This document shows positions 58,690-64,000 of a stretch of DNA of 64,000 nt, one piece after another. The notes under the pieces were generated by a model that searched no databases, was not told the origin of the DNA, and saw only the letters and a program-made list of their open reading frames with translations. The stretch is taken from the NCBI RefSeq assembly GCF_035277725.1, contig NZ_DATEJY010000222.1, forward strand, positions 1 through 64,000. Direction: 5' to 3'. Source of the DNA: Dyella_B sp035277725. Lineage in GTDB: Bacteria; Pseudomonadota; Gammaproteobacteria; Xanthomonadales; Rhodanobacteraceae. The number at the start of each line of letters is the position of its first letter. The first letter of the stretch is position 1. Both the position numbers and the translations under genes were made by a program.

Positions 58690-59121
58690 TTACTCCACGC
58701 TGCCGCCGGCAGCTTCGATGGCGGTCTTGGCGCCGGCCGTAGCCAGCAAACCCGACAGCTTCACCGCGCGCCCAATCTCGCCCTTGGCGACAACCTTGAC
58801 CTTCTTGGCGCGACTGTCGATCAGGCCGGCCTGATGCAACACAACCGCGTCAATCACGTCGGCCTTCAGGCTGGCAAGCTGATACAGGAATACCTGCTGG
58901 CTTTCTGCCTTCTTCTGCGAGCGGAAGCCGACCTTCGGCAGACGGCGCTGCAGCGGCATCTGACCGCCCTCGAAACCAAGGCGATGAGTACGGCCGGTAC
59001 GGGCATGTTGACCCTTATGGCCACGGCCCGCCGTCTTACCGACGCCCGAGCCGATACCACGACCAACACGTAGGCGCGTCTTGCGCGAGCCAGCTGCTGG
59101 CTTGATGTCATTCAGACGCAT
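58690..59121 (-). CDS. rplO: 50S ribosomal protein L15
   Basis: Large-subunit protein of 143 aa: MRLNDIKPAAGSRKTRLRVGRGIGSG, then GRGHKGQHAR, and GFEGGQMPLQRRLPKVGF. The C-terminal half (DVIDAVVLHQAGLIDSRAKKVKVVAKG) is typical. Gap to rpmD 5 bp. Confidence 0.97.
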   Translation of the reverse strand: MRLNDIKPAAGSRKTRLRVGRGIGSGVGKTAGRGHKGQHARTGRTHRLGFEGGQMPLQRRLPKVGFRSQKKAESQQVFLYQLASLKADVIDAVVLHQAGLIDSRAKKVKVVAKGEIGRAVKLSGLLATAGAKTAIEAAGGSVE

Positions 59122-59126
59122 GATGC

Positions 59127-59315
59127 TTACTCCTCAACCCGCACCAGGTAATAGACCGTGTTGATCAGACCGCGAACCTGCGGACTGTCTTTCAGTTCAC
59201 GGACGTCATTGGTTTTGTTCAAGCCCAACGCCTTCACACTCAAGCGGTGGCGGGCTTGTACACCACGCAGGCCCTTAACCAGGCGCACGCGAATGGTTTT
59301 TTCGGTATTAGCCAT
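59127..59315 (-). CDS. rpmD: 50S ribosomal protein L30
   Basis: A 62-aa protein with KTIRVRLVKGLRGVQARHRLSVKALGLNKTNDV, the entire L30 signature. The ATG at 59315 overlaps the rpsE stop by eight bases, an S5-L30 coupling typical of the spc operon. An in-frame upstream extension is ignored. Confidence 0.95.
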   Translation of the reverse strand: MANTEKTIRVRLVKGLRGVQARHRLSVKALGLNKTNDVRELKDSPQVRGLINTVYYLVRVEE

Positions 59316-59817
59316 TGCCCAGTACCTCTTCCACGGTCTTGCCACGCTTGGCAGCGATCTGCTTCGGCGAGGCAACGGCCTGCAGGCCCTTGATGGTTGC
59401 GCGCACCAGATTGATCGGGTTACGCGAGCCAACGGCCTTGGCCAGCACGTTCTTCACACCAACCACTTCCAGGACGGCACGCATGGCACCGCCAGCGATG
59501 ACGCCCGTACCTTCGGAGGCGGGCTGCATGTACACGCGAGCCGCACCGTGGTTGGCCTTGATGGCGTACCAAAGCGTGCCATTGTTCAGATCGATGCTCA
59601 CCATGTTGCGACGAGCGCGATCCATAGCCTTGGAAATAGCTACCGGCACTTCGCGCGCCTTGCCGTAGCCGAAGCCGACCTTGCCCTCGCCGTCGCCGAC
59701 CACGGTCAACGCGGTGAAGCTCATCTGACGGCCGCCCTTGACGGTTTTGGCCACGCGGTTGACGGCGATCAGCTTCTCGAGCAGGCCGTCTGTATTTTCG
59801 CGATCAGTAGAAGACAT
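59308..59817 (-). CDS. rpsE: 30S ribosomal protein S5
   Basis: Decoding-fidelity protein of 169 aa with LIAVNRVAKTVKGGRQMSFTALTVVGDGEGKVGFGYGKA and the C-terminal GMRAVLEVVGVKNVLAKAVGSRNPINL-like stretch. The gap to rplR is 76 bp. Confidence 0.97.
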   Translation of the reverse strand: MSSTDRENTDGLLEKLIAVNRVAKTVKGGRQMSFTALTVVGDGEGKVGFGYGKAREVPVAISKAMDRARRNMVSIDLNNGTLWYAIKANHGAARVYMQPASEGTGVIAGGAMRAVLEVVGVKNVLAKAVGSRNPINLVRATIKGLQAVASPKQIAAKRGKTVEEVLGNG

Positions 59818-59893
59818 TATCTTTTTCCGTATGCCCGGACCATCCGGGACTTTTACTTGCGGCTGAGCCGCTTGGAGTTGTTGTTGTTACCGC

Positions 59894-60247
59894 TTAGAAC
59901 TTGAGGCCAGCTTCGCGGGCAGCGTCGGCAAGCGCCTTGATACGACCGTGATAGCGAAAGCCAGAACGGTCGAAGGCTACGGATTCAATGCCGGCCGCTT
60001 TTGCACGCTCAGCAATCGCCTTACCTACAGCAGCCGCTGCCTCAAGGTTCTTGGTACCCTTCAGGCCTTCGGCCACTGCCTTCTGCACCGTCGAAGCGGC
60101 TGCCACGACCTTCACGCCTGCGGCGTCAAACACCTGGGCGTAGAGATGCTGACCAGTGCGATGCACGGACAGACGAGCCACACCGAGCTTGCGGATATGG
60201 GCGCGCGTAGACTTGGCACGGCGCAGACGGGCTTCTTTCTTGTTCAT
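59894..60247 (-). CDS. rplR: 50S ribosomal protein L18
   Basis: 5S rRNA-binding protein of 117 aa: KKEARLRRAKSTRAHIRKLG, RLSVHRTGQHLYAQV, and the C-terminal VAFDRSGFRYHGRIKALADAAREAGL. Family length is normal. Confidence 0.97.
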   Translation of the reverse strand: MNKKEARLRRAKSTRAHIRKLGVARLSVHRTGQHLYAQVFDAAGVKVVAAASTVQKAVAEGLKGTKNLEAAAAVGKAIAERAKAAGIESVAFDRSGFRYHGRIKALADAAREAGLKF

Positions 60248-60297
60248 CGTGTGTGTCTCCAGGAAGCGGATCGGCTACTTAGCGGAATGACCCGCTA

Positions 60298-60825
60298 TTA
60301 GGCCTTCTTGGCTTCCTTCAGGGTGATCTTCTCGCCCGCATAGCGCACGCCCTTGCCCTTGTAGGGCTCCGGCGGACGATAGCCGCGAATCTTGGCAGCG
60401 ACCTCACCAACCAACTGCTTGTCGGAACCCTTGATCAGGATTTCGGTTTGCGATGGGGTCTCAAGGGTAATGCCCTCCGGCGCGTTGAACACGACCGGAT
60501 GCGAAAAACCGAGGCTGAGATTCAGCGCCTTGCCAGCCATCGAAGCGCGGTAACCCACGCCAACGAGCTCCAGCTTACGCTCATAACCTTCGGAAACACC
60601 CTTGACCATATTGGCCAGCAGCGCACGAACGGTGCCACCGAATTTATCTTCGGCACCTTCCGCCACTTGGACTTTTACCACGCCGTTTTCAACGGACACG
60701 GAAGCACCAGGAAGGGCGTGCACTGAGAGAGCACCTTTCGGGCCCTTCACGGCGATGCCGTCGTCGGCAACTTTGATCTCGACGCCCTTGGGCAGGGTAA
60801 TGGGTTTCTTGGCAACACGAGACAT
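60298..60825 (-). CDS. rplF: 50S ribosomal protein L6
   Basis: A 175-aa protein from the ATG at 60825 (MSRVAKKPITLPKGVEIKV). Two beta-rich domains are seen, with NMVKGVSEGYERKLELVGVGYRA and the end PPEPYKGKGVRYAGEKITLKEAKKA. Upstream in-frame sequence lacks similarity and is excluded. It lies 10 bp after rpsH. Confidence 0.97.
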   Translation of the reverse strand: MSRVAKKPITLPKGVEIKVADDGIAVKGPKGALSVHALPGASVSVENGVVKVQVAEGAEDKFGGTVRALLANMVKGVSEGYERKLELVGVGYRASMAGKALNLSLGFSHPVVFNAPEGITLETPSQTEILIKGSDKQLVGEVAAKIRGYRPPEPYKGKGVRYAGEKITLKEAKKA

Positions 60826-60835
60826 CGGAGACTCC

Positions 60836-61231
60836 TTACGCGACCAGGCCGATGACTTCGCCACCCACGCCCCGGGCGCGAGCCTGCGCGTCGGTCAACA
60901 GACCGGCGGACGTCGAAATGATCGAAATACCAAGACCACCAAGCACCTTGGGCAACTCGTCCTTGCCGCGGTACACGCGCAGGCCCGAACGGCTGACGCG
61001 CTCGATGCGCTCGATTGCGGGACGGCCTTCGAAATATTTGAGCTTGATCTCGAGCACCGGCTTGCCCTCCGCTTCGGAGGTTTTGGCGTCGAGGATGTAG
61101 CCCTCGTTCTTGAGAAGGTTGGCCAATGCCACCTTCAACTTCGACGACGGTACGCTGACAACCTGCTTGCCCGTAGCCTGGGCGTTGCGGATGCGCGTAA
61201 ACAGATCGGCGATGGGATCAGTCATGCTCAT
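60836..61231 (-). CDS. rpsH: 30S ribosomal protein S8
   Basis: Central-domain 16S-binding protein and, in E. coli, translational repressor of the spc operon. It is 131 aa from the ATG at 61231 (MSMTDPIADLFTRIRNAQ). The C-terminal GGLGISIISTSAGLLTDAQARARGVGGE is the RNA-binding region. The gap to rpsN is unusually long (298 bp). Confidence 0.97.
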   Translation of the reverse strand: MSMTDPIADLFTRIRNAQATGKQVVSVPSSKLKVALANLLKNEGYILDAKTSEAEGKPVLEIKLKYFEGRPAIERIERVSRSGLRVYRGKDELPKVLGGLGISIISTSAGLLTDAQARARGVGGEVIGLVA

Positions 61232-61529
61232 GAAAACATCCTTCAGAGTGCACCGATATCCGATAAAACCGGAGATCAATTCTAGATTGTGAACCGACGG
61301 ACGCGCCGGCCTGCGATGCGCAGACCGACAAGTGTATCAGCCTTTTCCAGCTTTTGCGAATACTGATGCGATAAAACAATCGTTACCCACCCTTTTCCTC
61401 TTTTCAGAAAAGGTCAAGGCGGGATTTTTGGCAACGACGTCCAACTGCCTGGCGTTACCTGAAAATCTGGAGAAGCCGGCATCCAGCCAAAACTCTCTCC
61501 CGAGGGAGAGAGCTCAACACTGCAGGTAC
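61232..61529. other. Long rpsN-rpsH intergenic region with fold-back repeats
   Basis: 298 bp inside the spc operon, where relatives have about 10-40 bp. Two stem-loops are seen: CTCTCTCC / GGAGAGAG (61493-61512) and CCTTTTC / GAAAAGG (61391-61413). The first matches the CTCCC...GAGGG repeat at the lpxB/rnhB junction. I see no gene. Confidence 0.6.
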
Positions 61530-61835
61530 TTACCAGCTCGCCTTGCGGAGACCCGGAACGTCACCACGCATGGTTGCTTCGCGCAGCTTGTTACGGCCGA
61601 GACCGAACTTGCGATACACGCCGCGCGGACGGCCTGACAGTTCGCAGCGGTTGCGCAGGCGGCTTGCACTGGAATCACGCGGCAGCTTCTGCAGCTTGGC
61701 CTGCGCATCCATCTTTTCCTCATAGGAGGACTTGGGGCTCGCCACGATAGCTTTCAGCTCGGCGCGCTTGCCGGCGTACTTTTTGATGAGCTTGGACCGC
61801 TTGATATCGCGGTTAACCATGGAGGTTTTTGCCAT
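61530..61835 (-). CDS. rpsN: 30S ribosomal protein S14 (zinc-free, long form)
   Basis: A 101-aa protein. MAKTSMVNRDIKRSKLIKKYA at the start and RNRCELSGRPRGVYRKFGLGRNKLRE show the long C- form without the two CxxC zinc motifs, so it does not need zinc. It lies 18 bp after rplE. Confidence 0.97.
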   Translation of the reverse strand: MAKTSMVNRDIKRSKLIKKYAGKRAELKAIVASPKSSYEEKMDAQAKLQKLPRDSSASRLRNRCELSGRPRGVYRKFGLGRNKLREATMRGDVPGLRKASW

Positions 61836-61853
61836 AAATTTCTCGCGACTCTC

Positions 61854-62393
61854 TTAGTTGCGGAACGGGAAGCTGAAGGCTTCCAGCAGCGCCTTGGCTT
61901 CTTCGTCGGTCTTGGCCGTGGTGGTAATGGAGATATCCATACCGCGCATGGCGTCAACGGCGTCGAAGTCAATTTCCGGGAAGATGATCTGTTCCTTGAT
62001 ACCGAAGTTGTAGTTACCACGGCCATCAAAGGCGCGACCGGACACGCCGCGGAAATCGCGAACGCGAGGCAGCGAGATATTGATCAGTCGATCAAGGAAT
62101 TCCCACATGGTCGCGCGGCGCAGCGTGACCTTGCAGCCGATCGGCCAACCATCACGGATCTTGAACGAGGCCACGGAAACGCGCGCCTTGGTCGTAATCG
62201 GCTTCTGGCCGGCGATCTTGGCCATGTCGGCCACGGCATTCTCGAGCACTTTCTTGTTGCCCGCCGCTTCGCCCACGCCCATGTTCAGCGTGATCTTGGT
62301 GATGCGCGGAACCTGCATCACGTTCTGGTATCCGAACCGCTCGGTGAGCTTCTGGATGACCTGCTCTTTGTAAAAGGTTTCAAGGCGCGTCAT
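61854..62393 (-). CDS. rplE: 50S ribosomal protein L5
   Basis: 5S rRNA- and P-site-tRNA-contacting protein, 179 aa from the ATG at 62393 (MTRLETFYKEQVIQKLTERFG). NMGVGEAAGNKKVLENAV, LPRVRDFRGVSGRAFDGRGNYNFGI and IIFPEIDFDAVDA are typical. It follows rplX by 11 bp. Confidence 0.97.
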   Translation of the reverse strand: MTRLETFYKEQVIQKLTERFGYQNVMQVPRITKITLNMGVGEAAGNKKVLENAVADMAKIAGQKPITTKARVSVASFKIRDGWPIGCKVTLRRATMWEFLDRLINISLPRVRDFRGVSGRAFDGRGNYNFGIKEQIIFPEIDFDAVDAMRGMDISITTTAKTDEEAKALLEAFSFPFRN

Positions 62394-62404
62394 GTTCGTG
62401 TTCC

Positions 62405-62719
62405 TCACGCGTCCACGACCTCGCCGGACGAACGGTACACGCGGACCTTGCGCCCATCAGCGAGCGTTTTGGCACCGACGCGTTCACCCTTGTTCGTGGC
62501 GGGGTTGAACAGCTGCACATTGGAGATATGGATCGAGGCCTCACGCTCAACGATGCCACCGGCCTGGTTGGCCTGAGGATTCGGCTTGGTGTGACGCTTG
62601 ACCAGGTTGACGTTGGAGACGAACACGCGATCGCCCTCAACGCGCAGCACGTCGCCGCGCTGACCTTTGTTTTTGCCGGTGATCACGATGACCTGATCAC
62701 CCTTGCGGATACGGTTCAT
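62405..62719 (-). CDS. rplX: 50S ribosomal protein L24
   Basis: Assembly-initiator protein of 104 aa with the KOW motif (RKGDQVIVITGKNKGQRGDVLRVEGDRV), then NLVKRHTKPN and EASIHISNVQLFNP. The length is normal. Confidence 0.97.
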   Translation of the reverse strand: MNRIRKGDQVIVITGKNKGQRGDVLRVEGDRVFVSNVNLVKRHTKPNPQANQAGGIVEREASIHISNVQLFNPATNKGERVGAKTLADGRKVRVYRSSGEVVDA

Positions 62720-62733
62720 GGTTCTTCTCCGCC

Positions 62734-63102
62734 TCAGAGCACTTCGGGTGCGAGCGAGACGATCTTCATGAACTTCTCGCCACGCAGCTCACGAGTCACG
62801 GGCCCGAAGATACGGGTGCCGATCGGCTCGAGTTTGTTGTTGAGGAGCACGGCCGCATTACCGTCGAAACGGATCAGCGAACCGTCGGCGCGACGCACGC
62901 CCTTGGAGGTACGAACCACCACGGCGTTATAGACCTCGCCTTTCTTCACCTTGCCACGCGGAATGGCATCTTTCACGGTGACCTTGATTACATCACCGAT
63001 CGCGGCGTAACGGCGCTTGGAACCGCCGAGCACCTTGATGCACATCAATTCCTTGGCGCCACTGTTATCGGCGGCAGAAAGCGTGCTTTGCATCTGGATC
63101 AT
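62734..63102 (-). CDS. rplN: 50S ribosomal protein L14
   Basis: A 122-aa protein: MIQMQSTLSAADNSGAKELMCIKVLGGSKRRYAAIGD, VRRADGSLIRFDGNAAVLLN and GTRIFGPVTRELR. It is fully typical and follows rpsQ by 15 bp. Confidence 0.97.
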   Translation of the reverse strand: MIQMQSTLSAADNSGAKELMCIKVLGGSKRRYAAIGDVIKVTVKDAIPRGKVKKGEVYNAVVVRTSKGVRRADGSLIRFDGNAAVLLNNKLEPIGTRIFGPVTRELRGEKFMKIVSLAPEVL

Positions 63103-63117
63103 GGCTGCACCCTCCCC

Positions 63118-63378
63118 TTACGCTTCGGCGCGCGTGACGATTTCGACCACGCGGTGATGTTTGGTCTTGGAAAGCGGACGGCATTCCGAAATACGAACCA
63201 CGTCACCCTCGTTCGCGCCCAGATCGTTCTGCGCGTGGAGCTTGGTGGAACGACGTACGATCTTGCCGAGCAGCGGATGCTGCACCTGCCGCTCGATCAG
63301 AACGGTGACCGTCTTTTCCATCTTGTTGCTGATAACGCGACCCTCGAGGGTGCGCACATGTTTTTGGTTGTCGCTCAT
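63118..63378 (-). CDS. rpsQ: 30S ribosomal protein S17
   Basis: An 86-aa OB-fold protein with RTLEGRVISNKMEKTVTVLIERQVQHPLLGKI and RISECRPLSKTKHHRVVEIV, the full family pattern. Gap to rpmC 12 bp. Confidence 0.97.
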   Translation of the reverse strand: MSDNQKHVRTLEGRVISNKMEKTVTVLIERQVQHPLLGKIVRRSTKLHAQNDLGANEGDVVRISECRPLSKTKHHRVVEIVTRAEA

Positions 63379-63390
63379 GTCGGCCGCCTC

Positions 63391-63576
63391 TTACTTCTTG
63401 CCGCCGAGCACGAACTTCGTGCGGGCGATATCACGCCGAACGCGGCGCAGTTGATGCGGCTGGCTGAGCTGGCCGGTGCCTTTCTGCATGCGCAGGTTGA
63501 ACTGCTCCTTGCGCAGGTCCAGCAGATGCTGCTTCAGCTCTTCGGCCGACTTGGTGGTTAGGTCTTTGATGTCCAT
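63391..63576 (-). CDS. rpmC: 50S ribosomal protein L29
   Basis: A 61-aa protein at the ribosomal exit tunnel. DLTTKSAEELKQHLLDLRKEQFNLRMQKGTGQL and RRVRRDIARTKFVL are typical. The ATG at 63576 shares one base with the rplP stop (TGATG), so the genes are coupled; an in-frame GTG just before is an alternative. Confidence 0.95.
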   Translation of the reverse strand: MDIKDLTTKSAEELKQHLLDLRKEQFNLRMQKGTGQLSQPHQLRRVRRDIARTKFVLGGKK

Positions 63577-63989
63577 CACATCACCGCCCGGGTCACAAAC
63601 TGGGTCTGCACCGACAACTTGGCAGCGGCCAGGCGGAACGCCTCACGCGCGGTAGCCTCGTCGACACCCTCGATTTCATAAAGCATGCGGCCCGGCTGGA
63701 TCGGTGCGACCCAGAACTCCACGCCCCCCTTACCTGCGCCCATTCGGACTTCGATCGGCTTCTTGGTGATCGGCTTGTCGGGAAACACGCGGATCCACAA
63801 CTTGCCGCCGCGCTTCACGAAACGCGTGATGCAACGGCGAGCCGCTTCGATCTGGCGCGCGGTCAGGGCGCCATGCGTGGTGGCCTTGAGGCCGTACTCG
63901 CCAAAGCTCACGAGGTTGGCGCTGAAGGCCAGACCGTCATTGCGGCCCTTGAATTGCTTGCGGTATTTGGTTCGCTTGGGTTGCAACAT
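63576..63989 (-). CDS. rplP: 50S ribosomal protein L16
   Basis: A 137-aa protein: MLQPKRTKYRKQFKGRNDGLA, RRCITRFVKRGGKLWIRVFPDKPITKKP and EVRMGAGKGGVEFWVAPIQPG. It is complete in the window. The remaining 11 bases are the end of the gap to rpsC, which lies outside. Confidence 0.97.
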   Translation of the reverse strand: MLQPKRTKYRKQFKGRNDGLAFSANLVSFGEYGLKATTHGALTARQIEAARRCITRFVKRGGKLWIRVFPDKPITKKPIEVRMGAGKGGVEFWVAPIQPGRMLYEIEGVDEATAREAFRLAAAKLSVQTQFVTRAVM

Positions 63990-64000
63990 GGCAACTCTCC

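Overview
The window comes from a GC-rich gammaproteobacterium, most likely of the Xanthomonadales and by gene content close to Rhodanobacteraceae (Dyella, Rhodanobacter, Luteibacter or Frateuria types). This rests on the run rpsB-tsf-pyrH-frr-uppS-cdsA-rseP-bamA-lpxD-fabZ-lpxA-lpxB-rnhB-dnaE-accA, a class II DAHP synthase, a subclass B3 metallo-beta-lactamase and many REP-like palindromes. It is chromosomal and mostly core genome. I saw no tRNA, rRNA, CRISPR array, phage or transposase gene.

Layout. 1-21007: translation factors, isoprenoid carrier and phospholipid synthesis, outer-membrane assembly, lipid A synthesis, RNase HII and the replicative polymerase, all on the plus strand. Two expected genes are missing from this conserved run: dxr (between cdsA and rseP) and skp (between bamA and lpxD). 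A GT39-like membrane glycosyltransferase with a TPR tail sits in the skp position. 21160-22052: a low-GC two-gene island on the minus strand encoding a signal-less SLT-type muramidase and, 5 bp downstream, a secreted Ivy-type lysozyme inhibitor. It looks like an interbacterial toxin-immunity pair and is the most interesting item here. 22341-29336: accA, a VOC protein, a secreted adenosine deaminase, a NYN/OST-HTH protein coupled to tilS, an MFS exporter and xseB.

29341-29673: a decayed tandem copy of xseB, with each copy followed by a REP dyad. 29680-42757: DUF4870 protein, pmbA/tldE, a DUF1653 protein, darP, an orphan Rieske oxygenase, tldD, a sterol-desaturase-family protein, yhdP, rng and mug. 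42981-54002: an RND efflux pair behind a strong palindrome, two membrane-linked cytochromes c, a secreted amidase, the B3 beta-lactamase, a class II DAHP synthase and dsbB. 54141-64000: the S10-spc-alpha ribosomal cluster on the minus strand from rplQ to rplP, cut by the window edge. rpmJ is absent and there are two unusually long gaps.

A recurring feature is that REP-like dyads abut or supply the stop codons of genes (VOC, lpxB, Rieske oxygenase, mug, beta-lactamase). A separate 45-bp inverted repeat carries the fabZ start codon. Functional calls come from reading the translated sequence against known family motifs; no database search was run.
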